Below are positions 1 to 12,898 of a DNA stretch of 64,000 nt, piece after piece. The stretch is from Pardosa pseudoannulata (lineage: Eukaryota > Arthropoda > Arachnida > Araneae > Lycosidae). Where the stretch lies: contig CM063508.1 of the NCBI GenBank assembly GCA_032207245.1, positions 118,396,083-118,460,082 on the forward strand. Reading direction: 5' to 3'. Each line of letters starts with the position of its first letter. Within the stretch, counting starts at the first letter, position 1. The position numbers and the translations under genes were made by a program. A model generated the notes under the pieces. The model did no database searches. It was not told the origin of the DNA and saw nothing but the letters and a program-made list of their open reading frames with translations.

Positions 1-914
1 GGAAAACGTTTAACACTGCAGAAAACAAATACAATAAAATATTTCTATGTTTTATTTACATATTATTAACATTAATCTTCATGCAAAAATTATCTTAGTA
101 AAACACATTTTTTATATTTGAATGGAAGTAAATTGTCCTTAGTACGTTTGAACATTAGTACTACAATAGTATTAATTCAAGGAATGAATCATTTAAAACT
201 AACAACCCAGGAATGAATCATTTCTATTATTAGACCAAAAACCTTCTTTATTTTATTCAGTACATTCCTTTTCGGGTATGTACAAAATATTGATACGGAT
301 ATCGATTCATGTTATAGTATCAAATGCAATTTACGTAATAAAGTTGATATTTAAAAGCTCTAAAATATTCACTAAATAGTTGATAGATTATGTATAGGAA
401 AACATGAAATTCCTTTTTATTATTGAACCAAATGAAGAAGTTTAAAATATTTCTATCGTTTACAGATTCATTATCAACCCCAGGTTAAACCCGTCTAACT
501 CCCAATATTAACAACGTCAAAATTTTCAAATTTTAAATTATTCACCAACAAGTAAATCAATCATATAAATGAAAATAAAAAAATCAATTTTTTTATTTGA
601 TATTTTTGTATTAATACAGTTATGGAGGGGGGAAACCACCCAGAAATGTTACGGACCAACGATATCATTGATTATATTAATAATCTGATTCAATAAAATA
701 GTACAACTTCACTTCCACATATCCATTCATTTTACAAAATTAACTGGTTAACAAAAAGCAATGAACTGTCACTGGACAATTTCCTGTTGCAACTTCTTAA
801 TAAGGAAAATTCTAGAGTAATCAAAACTTTCATAGCAATAAATTTCTTAAAATAATCTACCTTTTCTAATCTTCTTCTGTACCAGAAACTACTGAACCTT
901 CTCTGTAACTCCAC
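1..914. other. AT-rich non-coding DNA
   Basis: No gene, RNA or recognisable element was seen. A 60-codon minus-strand open frame at 732-914 has no recognisable motif. Confidence 0.5.
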
Positions 915-2320
915 TAACTTTTCTTCGATTAAAAAACTTCTACAGACTTCAATCTTACTTGCAACAAGCTGTTATTAGTACAGTTAAAAACTGTATTAAC
1001 AACAGCTTGTTTGGAATAAAAATATTTTAACATTAAGGGGATGATAGAATTTCAAAATGTTTTTATAAATTATTAATTCATATCTGTTTAGTTTTTTACA
1101 CACATAAACTGAAGTATTAAATTCTTTTTTTAAAATCAATTTATTATAGAAAAAATATTTTATGAAATTTTCCGTTGATTTTTAAAATGCTCCTTGTGAC
1201 TTAATATTTTATAGATTTCCAGAAAATGTTTACTAATTATTCCTAACGTATATTAAAATGAAAATGTGAATTAATTTTTAATTTCGGCTTTATTTAAATT
1301 ATTGAAATACAATTTGAGTTCTAAAAAAATCCAAATTTTTTGCGAAAATTCTACTTCCTGTGACATAAAAATATTTCCTGTGAATTTACCTATTCAATAT
1401 ATAGCTTGAACAATACCTAAAAATGATTAAAAGTTGATCTTAAGTCATAATAAAACTAAAACGAAAGAAAAATTCAAATTAACTAGCAAAAAATATTTTA
1501 AAATTCAACAAAATATTTCAGATTTGAATTTTGAAAAAAAACAGTTTTCTGCTTTATAAAATTATTCAAGTTTTTAATTCAAGTTATTAATTTATTTACA
1601 CTTCAAGGTATATATTTAAAAACTTTCTTCGATTAAAAACTTCTACAGACTTCAATCTTACTTGCAACAAGCTGTTGTTAGTACAGTTAAAAACTATATT
1701 AACAACAGCTTGTTTGGAATAAAAATATTTTAACATTAAGAGTATGATAGAATTTCAAAGTGTTTTTATAAATTATTAATTCATATCTGTTTAGTTTTTT
1801 TATACACATAAACTGAAGTATTAAATTCTTTTCTTAAAATCAATTTATTATAGAAAAAATATTTTATGAAATTTTCCGTTGATTTTTAAAATGCTCCTTG
1901 TGACTTAATATTTTATAGATTTCCAGAAAATGTTTACTAACTATTCCTAACGTATATTAAAATAAATATGTGAATTAATTTTTAATTTCGGCTTTATTTA
2001 AATTATTGAAATACAATTTGAGTTCTAAAAAAAATCCAATTTTTTTGCGAAAATTCTACTGTGACATAAAAATATTTCCTGTGAATTTACCTATTCAATA
2101 TATTACTTGAACAATACCTAAAAATGATCAAAAGTTGATCTTAAGTCATATTAAAGCTAAAACGAAAGAAAAATTCAAATTAACTAGAAAAAATATTTTA
2201 AAAATCAACAAAATATTTCAAAGACTTGAATTTAAAAAAAAACAGTTTTCTGCTTTATAAAATTATTCAAGTTTAGTTAATTTATTTATACTTCAAAGTA
2301 TATATCTAAAAACTTTCCTA
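915..2320. repeat. Tandem duplication, two ~0.7-kb units, each with a hairpin
   Basis: Unit 1 is about 915-1620 and unit 2 about 1621-2320, with 703 bp between matching points. They are close to identical with scattered small changes. Each carries an imperfect 21-bp inverted repeat: 965-985 with 989-1009, and 1668-1688 with 1692-1712. No coding potential is seen. Confidence 0.85.
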
Positions 2321-3090
2321 ACTTTAAGTTCATATTTTCTTTATATTAACAAAATTTGACCAAAAATATGAATTTTCTCTCTCTTTCATTCTTATTTTAG
2401 ATTTGTTACAAATTACCTTCCAATAAAACTAATTTTCCACTAGACAACCAGCTTGTTTCTCAATGTGGCTGAGCCAAAATAACCTCTGTGCCTAATAAAT
2501 TTTATCATATCTTCATATTTTATGATGTTTTCTATTTACCTATTAATTTTTTCTGCATAATCTACTTATGAGGTATTTACTTCCTTAAAGTATCCTTTAT
2601 TACAGCATATTTATTATTAGAAAATGATTAAATTAAAGATTTAAAGATGATTTTCAGCCAAAAACAATACATACCATTTTATGAACATAACAAAACATTC
2701 TCTGTTAACGAAGTGGATATTCTCTAAGTGCAATATCTTCCCTTTGAAAGAGAACGAAAATTATATATAAAAGAATCTCAAAAAGAAACAAGTGCTAAAA
2801 AAAATCCCATGAGCATAAACTCAAATGAACCGCAAAGTAGAAAATCAGAGTTTGAGACGTTTATGGTGTTTTCTAAACTCCCCAATGTTAAACGTAGATT
2901 GACCTTTTTTGCAACTATGAAAAACTCCCTTCTTTTTTATCCTTTCTAAAGCTTTTCAACCCCAGTAATTGTTTGGTTACCATGGGTTACGGATTTTCAG
3001 AACCTTAAAGAGGCAGAGTAAACATCGTAAATTAATTTAGATGATAAAATCTCCAGTCACTCTAATTGTCTTCTATGAACACTTGGTGTT
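2321..3090. other. AT-rich DNA, one unrecognised ORF
   Basis: A 73-codon plus-strand frame (2728-2949) starts MQYLPFERERKLY and is polar, with no homologue I can name. It may be chance. Nothing else is seen. Confidence 0.3.
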
Positions 3091-3094
3091 AAGG

Positions 3095-3545
3095 TTTTGT
3101 CGGGAAGTTTTAAGTGTTGAAAGTGATTTGTCTTAGGGTTTATGGGCAATGAATTGATACGGGACTTGTAGGTACCTCTTAGTGGAAATATGTCTAAGAA
3201 CAACTTACATTTTAACAAAACGTACCTATGTGTTTAAAAGGGATATAATAAAATATTTCACAGTTGTATGGATTTACATACCGCTTACCATGTCTCTACG
3301 TAAAAACAACTTGATTAACAAAGCCTTCATAGATTACAGTATTCATAGCATTTTTATATTCAAGTTTTATTTTGAAGTTTTGAAGGGAATTAATTAGGAA
3401 GAGTTGACTTAGGTTGTATGGGAAATGGGGCGTGCAGGTACCTCTAAGTGAAAATGGATCAAAATATAACGTGCATTTTTACAAAACGTACCTAAGATTT
3501 CTATGAACGGTATGCTATATTGTTTCACATTATGTATATCAAATG
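3095..3545 (+). repeat. Two diverged copies of a ~200-bp repeat
   Basis: Segments near 3168 and 3435 share ggtacctct-agtg, then caaaacgtaccta, at about 267 bp spacing. The copies are diverged and non-coding. Confidence 0.55.
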
Positions 3546-3763
3546 AGTTACATAGACCATTTTGTGCCATTATAAATACCATTAAATACCAGTCATAAGT
3601 ACTGCTATAAGTATCAGTAAGTAACCTTTCTTTAATGAAGCTGGAAATGCTGATAGATATCTATATGTCAAATATGGCTTCAAAGCAGTTTCACAGTTAG
3701 CATCACCCGTTGAGCACATGTAGCTAAAGGAATGTTGCGGACGCAAGTAACATTTCCACCGTT

Positions 3764-4140
3764 GAGTCCTCATAATTGCAATAAAAAAATAATATTTATT
3801 GTTAGTTAACTAAGGATAAATAACTGCTGCTCACTAATGAAAAATTCTTCAAAATTTAAAAAGCAGAAAATATGCCAGCTTGCTTTAATTTAGTCCTCGT
3901 AATTTCAATAAAAATAATATTCATCGTTAATTAACTGATGATAAATTACTCCTACACACTAATGAAAAATGTTTCAAAATTTAAAAAGCAGGAAATATGC
4001 CAGGTTGCTTTTGTTGAATCCTCGTAATTGCAATAAAAATAATATTTATTGTTAATTAACAAATGATAAATAACTCCTGAGCACTAATGAAAAATGTTTC
4101 AAAATTTAAAAAGTAGGAAATATGCCAGCTTGCTTTAGTT
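3764..4140 (+). repeat. Triplicated ~122-bp repeat
   Basis: Three head-to-tail copies start near 3764, 3890 and 4013. Each runs from gtcctcgtaatt through ttaattaac and actaatgaaaaat to tatgccagcttgcttt. They resemble the ttaactaatgaaaaatag segment of the larger array to the right, as if one part of a unit had been amplified. Confidence 0.75.
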
Positions 4141-7100
4141 ATAATAATTAGCTCTATTACGAATAGTTTTAAGCTTCCTACAAGACATACACTTAGTCTT
4201 AAATATTAATAGTTTTGCAAAAAAAATCTAATCACGGGGTGTGGAGAAGAATCTAAACTTTTCTTTCGCTTTCTACTTCCTGAAAAAACTTAGGACCTTA
4301 CTTTCAAATTTACGTGTACCATCCAGGGGCATAAAAAGAAATTTTCCTTTCCGGAGGAATTTTCCCCATTTAATTTATATCTCAAAATTTATACAGCACC
4401 CCTTACATACATAGTACATGTATGCAGCAATCTTTATGGGAGTTTATAACTCTCATCCTCCCTTTCGCTACACCACTGCTACCATCAAATATAGAAATAA
4501 GTCAGTTTGGAATGCAGCGGTTTTTCAACTATATAAAAATCTTTTAAATGAAAAATTTATAGTGATAATTTCGGAGTGCTTAAGTAATAGTTAAAAATAT
4601 CTTTCGCATTTATATGAAAACAGATATAATCTCATGCTTATGAAGAAGGAAATAAATGAGTCAATATTTTAGTGTATTTTTAAATTTATCTTTTTTTTTG
4701 TCTAAAATAATTAAATAAACAGAAAAACGATTTCAAACGATCCAACTCACTTTGGTCCGATGAGACATAATTTGATTTTTGCTCACCCTTTTCATATCCT
4801 CTTTTCATTTATTGCCGTGGTTAAAATTACCTGCTTTTAACAAAATAGATTTCCTCTATGGTTATTCTATGTGGTCATACGTACTGGAAGAGCTGCGTAA
4901 AATTTATTGAATTTATAAATCATAATATTTTGTTTAAAGCTCACTTTTTGTAAATTCATACCAACTGTGATCTTTCTAAAACATAGCTATCGATATTTAA
5001 GTACATAAAACTAGTCATCCATTCATAACACTCTAAAGTAACTACAAATTTGTCAAAATAAACGATTCCCTCAATGTTGTAAACTAAATTTCTTTTTCCG
5101 TCCATGCTTTTTACAGTGCTTAAACTAGTTAAAATACTCGAAAGCCAAAAAATAATCGGAAAATTTTACTTCTGGCTTCCTTTATTCTAAAATTAAATTG
5201 ATTCGAAAAAATTTTCAGAAGATAAATAAGAAGAGAAAAGTATTTACAGCTAGCATAACATTTAGAGTCGGTCATACACTTGGGTTTACATTACATATGG
5301 TTAGGTATCGGTATATCGGACACTTAGCTTCACAAAAAAACTCGATCCGGAAACCAAATATGCTGCGGAACAGGAAACGACTCGTCTCTTTTTATCTTTT
5401 CGAGGAGGAAGCTTTGCAGAGAATTTTACAACCCTGTTTAGAAAATCTATTAGCAAGAGTAAAACTAACAGAAAATCGAAAAAACTGTGTTATCGCAGGA
5501 CCATTATACATCTCTCCTTTGCTTCCCCATTAGAAAATCGTTTCGGGAGGAAATACTCAGATTCAAAAATTTACTTTTTTTTATTTCTAGTTTTATTTTT
5601 AAGCACTGTTTGCTAATAACAAAAAATAATAATTGTCATTAATTAACTCATTAACTAATGAAAAATAGTTACAGTAAATTACTAATGAAAATAATATGTG
5701 AAAGTTTAAACAGTATATAAGTCAACTTTCATTAGTAATATCTACCTCTGTTATGAATTTAAACTTTCAATTAAAACTCGTTTTAAACTCTCTCACACGA
5801 CACAAATTAAACATTATATTTATATAGTTTCATCAAAACTTTTTCCCAACTGGCATTGAATCTGGGCTTATCTGATGGGACACAAATTTAATTTTACTCT
5901 TAATTTTCATATCCTTTTTTCAAATAAATCGTAATGGTTAAAATGCCCTATTTTTAATAAAATGGATTTGTCCTCTGCTTATTCTTTAAGGTCGAATCTA
6001 TTGGACGAGTTGCGCAAAATTTATTGAATTTTAATTATTATGTTTAAAACTCACTTTATAGTAATTTGTATGTACTGTGATCTTCCTAAAAGATAGCAAA
6101 TAATGTTTATGTACAGAAAACTAATCATCGAATTCATAACACTGAAAAGTAACTGAAAATTTCTCAAAATAAATGTTTTTCTCGTTGTTGTAAACTAAAT
6201 CCCCTTTTTCTCCTCCATACTTTTTACACTGCTTAAACGTAAAATGCTTGAAGTCAAAAAAGTAATCGGAAAAGTTCAGGATTCATCTTCTTTTACATTA
6301 AAACTAATTTGAGTCGAAAAACTGAAAAATAAACAATAAGAGAAAAGCATTTACAGCTAGCATAGCATTAAGAGTCAGTCGCATAGTTCGGTTCACATTT
6401 CGTATCATTGGGTATCAGTATATCGGATACTTGGCTTCACAAAAGCTCGGTCCGGAAACCAAATATGCGGCGGAACAGGAAACGTCTCTTTTTATCTTTT
6501 CGAGGAGGAAGCTTTGCCGAGAATTTTACAACCCTGTTTTGAAAATCTACTAGCACAGTAAAACTAGCAGAAAATTGAAAAAATCCTGTTATCGCAGGGC
6601 CGTAATACATCTCTCCTTTGCTTCCCCACTAGAAAATCCTTTCGGCAGGAAATACTCTGATCCAAAAATTTATTTTTTTTATTTCTCGTTTTATTTTTAA
6701 GCACTATTTGCTTATAACAAAAAATAATAATTGTCATTAATTAACTAATTAACTAATGAAAAATAGTTTACATAGTAAATTGCTAATCAAACTAATGTGT
6801 GAATGTTTAAAGAGCAGAAAAATTTATATTAGTCAACTCTCATTAGTTGTAATATCTATCTCTATTATGAATCATTTTAAACTTTCTTACTAGACACAAG
6901 TTAAGTATTATATGGTTACATTTTCATCTAAACTTTTCCTTCTGTTTCCTACTTCTTGAAGAAACCTGATGATTATATTTTCAAACTAATGTCTACCATT
7001 AAATAGATATGAATCGCTTGCTCAAGCCTTAAAACATCTTAAAATTAAAACAATATATATAGCGATTATTTTGCTATGCTAAAATTAATATTCAAAATAG

Positions 7101-10100
7101 TTTTTACATTTAAATGAAAAACAAATATAATAATTTCTTTGTGTAAAAGTTAAAAAGAAGTCATTTTTGTGTAAAATATTAAAATAAACTGATACAAAAT
7201 TTCAAAAATTCCAACAGGCATTGAATCTGGTCTTATCTAATAGGACATAAATCCAATTTTACTCTAAATTTTCGTAACCTTTTTTTAAATAAATTGCCAT
7301 GGTTAAAATCACCTGTTTTTAACACAATGGATTTGTTCTCTATTTATTCTCTACGATCAAATCTATTGGACAAGCTGCATAAAATTTATTAAATTTTCAA
7401 ATATTAATATTTTGTTCTAATCTCACTTTTTAGTAATTTGTATGTACTGGGATCTTCCTAAAAGATAGTAATCAATATTTATGTACAAATAACAAATTAT
7501 CGAATTCATAACACTGAAAGGTAACTGGAAATTTGTCAAAATAAATGTTTCCCTTGTTGTTGTAAACTAAATCTCCCTTTTTTTTCTTCCTCCTTTTTAC
7601 ACTGCTTAAACGTGTTAAAATACTTGAGTGTCAAAAAAATAATCGGAAAAATTTCAGATTCGTCTTCCTTTACACTAAAACTAATTTGAGTCAAAAAATT
7701 GTTTGAAAAATAAACAACAAAAGAAAAGCATTTACAACTAGCATAGCATTAAAAGTCAGTCGCATAGTTTACATTTCATATCATTAGGTATCAGTATATC
7801 GGATACTTGGCTTCACAAAAGCTCGATCCGGAAACCAAATATGCGGCGGAACAGGAAACGACTCATCTCTTTTTATCTTTTAGAGGAGGAAGCTTTGCCG
7901 AGAATTTTACAACCCTGTTTAGAAAATCTACTAGCAGAATAAAACTAACAGAAAATCGAAAAAATTGTGTTATCGCAGGACCGTAATACATCTCTCCTTT
8001 GCTTCCCCATTAGAAAATCGTTTCGGCAGGAAATACTCTGATTCCAAAATTTATTTTTTTACTTCTAGTTTTATTTTTAATCACTATTTGCTTATAACAA
8101 AAAATAATAATTGTCATTAATTAACTCATTAACTAATGAAAAATAGTTACAGTAAATTACTAATGAAAATAATATGTGAAAGTTTAAACAGTATATAAGT
8201 CAACTTTCATTAGTAATATCTACCTCTGTTATGAATTTAAACTTTCAATTAAAACTCGTTTTAAACTCTCTCACACGACACAAATTAAACATTATATTCA
8301 TATAGTTTCATCAAAACTTTTTTCTGTTTCCTACTTCTTGAAAAAAACCTGATGGTTATATTTTTAAACTGACGTGTACCATTAAATAGATATGAATCAC
8401 TTGCGTAATGTTTTTCTAAAATATTAAAATAAACTGATACAAAAATTCCAATTGGCATCGAATATGGACTTATCTGATGGGACATATATCAAATTTTACT
8501 CTTAATTTTCATGCCCTTTTTTTAAATACATCGTCATGGTTAAAATCTTCTATTTTTAACACAATGGATTTGTTTATTCTCTGATATCGAATCTATTGGA
8601 CGAGCTACATAAAAGTTATTGAATGTTCAAATATTAATATTATGTTCAAAGCTCACTTTTTAGCAATAAGTATGAACTTTCTAAAAGATAGCAATCAATA
8701 TTTATGTACAGATAACTAATCATCACATTCATAATACTGAAAAGTAACTGGAAATTTGTCAAAATAAATGTTTTCCTCGTTGTTGTAAACTGAATCTCTC
8801 TATTTTTTCCTACATACTTTTTTCACTGCTTAAACGTAAAATGCTTGAAGTAAAAAAATAATCGGAAAATTTCAGGATTCATCTTCTTTTACATTAAAAC
8901 TAATTTGCGTCGAAAAACTGAAAAATAAACAATAAGAGAAAAGCATTTACAGCTAGCATAGCATTAGGAGTCAGTCGCATAGTTCGGTTCACATTTCGTA
9001 TCATAGGTATCAGTATATCGGATACTTGGCTTCACAAAAACTCGATCCGGAAACCAAATATGCTGCGGAACAGGAAACGACTCGTCTCTTTTTATCTTTT
9101 AGAGGAGGAAGCTTTGCCGAGAATTTTACAACCCTGTTTTGAAAATCTATTAGCAGAGTAAAACTAACAGAAAATCGAAACAAATTGTGTTATCGCAGGG
9201 CCGTAATACATCTCTTTTGCTTCCCCATTAGAAAATCGTTTCGGCAGGAAATACTCTGATCAAAAAAAAATTTTTTTATTTCTAATTTTATTTTTAAGCA
9301 CTATTTGTTTTATAGCAAAAATAAAAATTGTCATTAATAAACTAATTAACTAATGAAAAATAGTTCACACATAAACTGCTAATGAAAATAATATGTGAAA
9401 GTTTAAAGAGAAGAAAAATTTATATAAGTCAACTTTCATTAGTCGTAATATCTATCTCTGTTATGAATTTTAAACTTTCAATTAAAACTCGTTTTAAAAT
9501 TTCTTACACTACAAAAATTAAGCATTATATTCGTATAGTTTCATCAAAACTTTTTTTTTCTGTTTCCTAATTCTTGAAAAAAACCAGAGGGTTATATTTT
9601 CAAACTTACATCTACCATTAAATAGATGTGAATCATTTGCTCAACTATTAAAAAACCTTAAAATGAAAAAAATATAGCGATTATTTTGCTATGCTAAAAT
9701 TAATATTTAATATAGTTTTTACATTTAAATGAAAAACAAATATAATCATTCCTTTGTGGAATAGTTAAAAAGGAGTCAATTTTTTAGCGTAATGTTTTTC
9801 TAAAATATTAAAACAAACTGGTACAAAAATTCCAATTGGCATTGAATCTGGTCTTACCTGATGGGACATAAATCCAATTTTTCTCTTAATTTTCTTATCC
9901 ATTTTTTAAATAAATTACCATGGTTAAAATCACCAATTTTTAACACAATGGATTTGTTCTCTGTTTATTCTCTACGATTGAATCTATTAGACGAGTTGCG
10001 TAAAATTTATTGACTTTTCAAATATTAACAGTATGTTCAAAGCTCCCTTTTTAGTAATTTGTATGTACTGTGATCTTCCTAAAAGATAGTAATCAATATT

Positions 10101-11500
10101 TGTGTACAGATAACTAATCATCGAATTCCTAACATTGAAAATTAACTGGAAATTTGTGAAAATCAATGTTTCCCTCGTTGTTGTAAACTAAATCCTCTTT
10201 TTTTCCTGCATGCTTTTTACACTGCTTAAACGTGTTAAAATGCTCAAGAGCAAAAAAAAAAAATAATCGGAAAAATCCAGATTCGTCTTCCTTTACACTA
10301 AAACTAATTTGAGTCAAAAAATTGTTTGAAAAATAAACAATAAAAGAAAAGCATTTACAGCTAGCATAGCATTAAGAGTCAGTCGCCTCGTTCGGTTTAC
10401 ATTTCATATCATTAGGTATCAGTATATCGAATACTTGGCTTCACAATAGCTCGATCCGGAAACCAAATATGCGGCGGAACAGGAAACTACTCGTTTCTTT
10501 TTATCTGTGGGAGGAGGAAGCTTTGCGGAGAATATTACGACCCTGTTTTAAAAGTGTATTAGCTGAGTAAAACAAGTAGAAAATTGGGAAAAAAAATATC
10601 GTGTTATCGCAGGACCGTAATGCGTCTTTCGTTTGCTTTACCATTTGAAAATCGTTTCAGAGGAAATATTCTGATTTTGGAATTCACCTTTTTTTATTCT
10701 TACATTTCATGTTTATACACGAAATGTGTATAATAAAAAATAATGATTATGATTAATTAACTCATTAACTAATTAGAAATAATTCATGTGTAAGGTACTA
10801 ACTAAAAATAGTATTTGGAAATTAAGAGAGCAGAAAACTGATACCAGAAACATTATACTGTATACGTAATAACCAGATCTGTTACGAAAATAAATTTTTA
10901 AGCTTCCTATTTGACATAAATTAAGTATCAAATGTTAACTATGCAAATAAAAATTTTCTTTCATTTCGGGGTTATGACTACACTAAGTTTGTGTCTGCTT
11001 TTAAAAATACATATAAATCACTCACTCAAGCATTATGTAAAACCATGGAAATGAAAATATTTACAGCAATATTAGTATTTAAAAATAATAACAGTACTAG
11101 CTAGAAATATTTTTCTTCTTAAATGTAATATAATCACTTCTGTAAAGAGGAAGAAAGCAAAATTTCTTCGATGTAATTTTTTGTCTGAAATAATGAAATA
11201 ATCCAAGACAACAGATCAAACTTGCTTTAAGTCTAAGGTCCGTGAGATAAGACATGATTCCATTTTTAGTCTTAATTGTCTTACTTATATTAGTGGTTAA
11301 AGTAACTGATTTTCAACTCGAAAGATTTCCGGGTTTTGTCTCCAATTAAATCTAATGGTAAAGAAGCTTAAGAATTGCCCTTGTTTTCACCACAAATGGT
11401 ACGAATTGAACAATATATACCTTCAAATTATGTGAATAGAACCATTTGCATACAATTTGATGTGTTCCCCAGTATTGGCTTATCTTTCAATAATATCGTA
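4140..11500 (+). repeat. Degenerate tandem array of five 1.1-1.4-kb units
   Basis: A shared marker, ccggaaaccaaatatg, occurs at 5347, 6452, 7828, 9047 and 10456, giving spacings of 1105, 1376, 1219 and 1409 bp. Spacing differences come from internal deletions, for example about 160 bp missing at 5850 relative to 8330. Outer parts of the array, at 4.1-5.2 and 10.7-11.5 kb, are more diverged. No unit keeps a shared reading frame; a 111-codon frame in unit 1 (5198-5533) is broken in the others. Confidence 0.8.
5240..5565 (+). repeat. Conserved core of array unit 1
   Basis: This is the most conserved and least AT-biased part of the unit: acagctagcata, then tatatcgga, ccggaaaccaaatatg, gaggaggaagctttgc, gttatcgcagg and ctcctttgcttcccca. 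Sister cores lie near 6345-6670, 7725-8050, 8940-9265 and 10350-10685. Its function is unknown. Confidence 0.6.
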
Positions 11501-11695
11501 TTTGCAGCTCTCTAGACAATGCTAGTATTGACACAAGAAATGAAAAACATCATAACTAAACGTTATAATAGATAAAAAAAAGTGGAAAATAATCCATGCT
11601 CTATTTCTAAATTTGAACGTCTTCAACACGCAAGACATACATATCCTCTGAATTGTAAACGATGTTTTAACATTTAACATCAGTTATTACTTTTT

Positions 11696-11740
11696 TATGT
11701 ATGTGAATTATGTATTTAAAAAACACAATTCACATACATA
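11696..11740. repeat. Perfect 14-bp inverted repeat
   Basis: TATGTATGTGAATT (11696-11709) pairs with AATTCACATACATA (11727-11740) across a 17-nt loop. No function is assigned. Confidence 0.8.
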
Positions 11741-11907
11741 TAAAATATTTATTGAATATGTACATTACATAGCCAAAATTTACTAGACACTTTAGATTTC
11801 ACACAGTTTTTCCAAACACTTAAAAAAATTATCTAATTGTTCTGTAACTTTAGCTACGTAAAGAACATGATAAATATCAGACATTCCAGAACATTTTTAC
11901 TAATTAA

Positions 11908-12070
11908 CACTAGATTGCCCAAGGCAGTCATTTTGACTGTTTTTTAATTTCAATTAGAAAAACAATTATGAAATATAATGACACAATTTCTTAGAATTTG
12001 ATGTCTTTTTCTGTAACATATAAATGGGTTTATGAATAATTGTAGTTATTTCCGCCCTCCTTTATTTTTG

Positions 12071-12101
<31 letters not shown>

Positions 12102-12894
12102 TATACCTATATTACCCAGAAGCAGTCATTTTGACTGCTTGGGAAATTTTAAATAATCAAAAGATTTTTATTTATTGAATTGAGTAAATTTCTTATATGA
12201 CCTGTCCGGCTTTGTATTGAAATAACATTTTTTTTTTCGATTACGGTAACATACCGATGCATGATAAATTGTCAATTTGGGCGTATACTTGATAAGTGTC
12301 AGTTGCTCAATAAGCTAAAATAGTACTAGTTATTCGAATCTTTATAAAGTGTTGTTCTAACAAGTTGTTTATTTTATTTCTTTTGCGCCCTAACTTTATG
12401 AAAAAAATGTCGAACAGAAATGAGTTATTTTAAAAGCTAACGAACATAAGTGAAGAGTGCTCCGATATAGAATCAAATGCAACAAATTCTGAACTATCAT
12501 CTGAAGATGAAGCGGATTATATTCAAAGTGAAACATCTAACGCTGAAGATAGTAATGAAGAGTCGATCACCAATGATGAAAATGAAAGTGTCATCAATAT
12601 GCCCAGGAAAAGGTGTAAGGTGCTAACTAGTTCAGATTCTGATGAAGAAACTGAAAATACGTTTCAGGAGGTCGAATGTACAAATAATAATGCATAAATT
12701 ATTTTTTTAATTAAAGTAAATTTTTTATTGTTAATATTTACTAATAACTTGTTGTTTAATTGTAAATAATATAAGAAATATTAAAAATCAATTTTAAACA
12801 AATTTCTTTACATATTTGTTATTTTTTCACAATGCAGTCTTTTTGACTGTTTTTGGGCAATATAGGTATACAAGAAATCTCGGGCAATCTAGTG
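11908..12894 (+). mobile_element. Non-autonomous piggyBac element
   Basis: Terminal inverted repeats CACTAGATTGCCC and GGGCAATCTAGTG are perfect over 13 bp, and a TTAA flanks each side (11904-11907, 12895-12898), the piggyBac target. Subterminal copies of cagtcattttgactg occur near both ends and near 12123. The 987-bp element keeps only a transposase N-terminal remnant. A short (TA)n lies at 12070-12095. Confidence 0.88.
12407..12697 (+). pseudogene. piggyBac transposase N-terminal remnant
   Basis: A 97-codon frame begins MSNRNELF, meets an in-frame TAA, and continues KLTNISEECSDIESN to a final TAA at 12695. The acidic, Ser/Asp-rich leader (SSDSDEETEN) is typical of piggyBac transposases. 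The DDD catalytic domain is absent, so it cannot be active. Confidence 0.6.
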
Positions 12895-12898
12895 TTAA

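Noticed and set aside
3764..4140. CRISPR-like short regular repeats
   Set aside because: The three units are contiguous diverged tandem copies with no spacers, in a eukaryotic context.
5198..5533. 111-codon open frame in array unit 1
   Set aside because: The same stretch in the other four units has indels and stops that break the frame, so the conservation is not at protein level.
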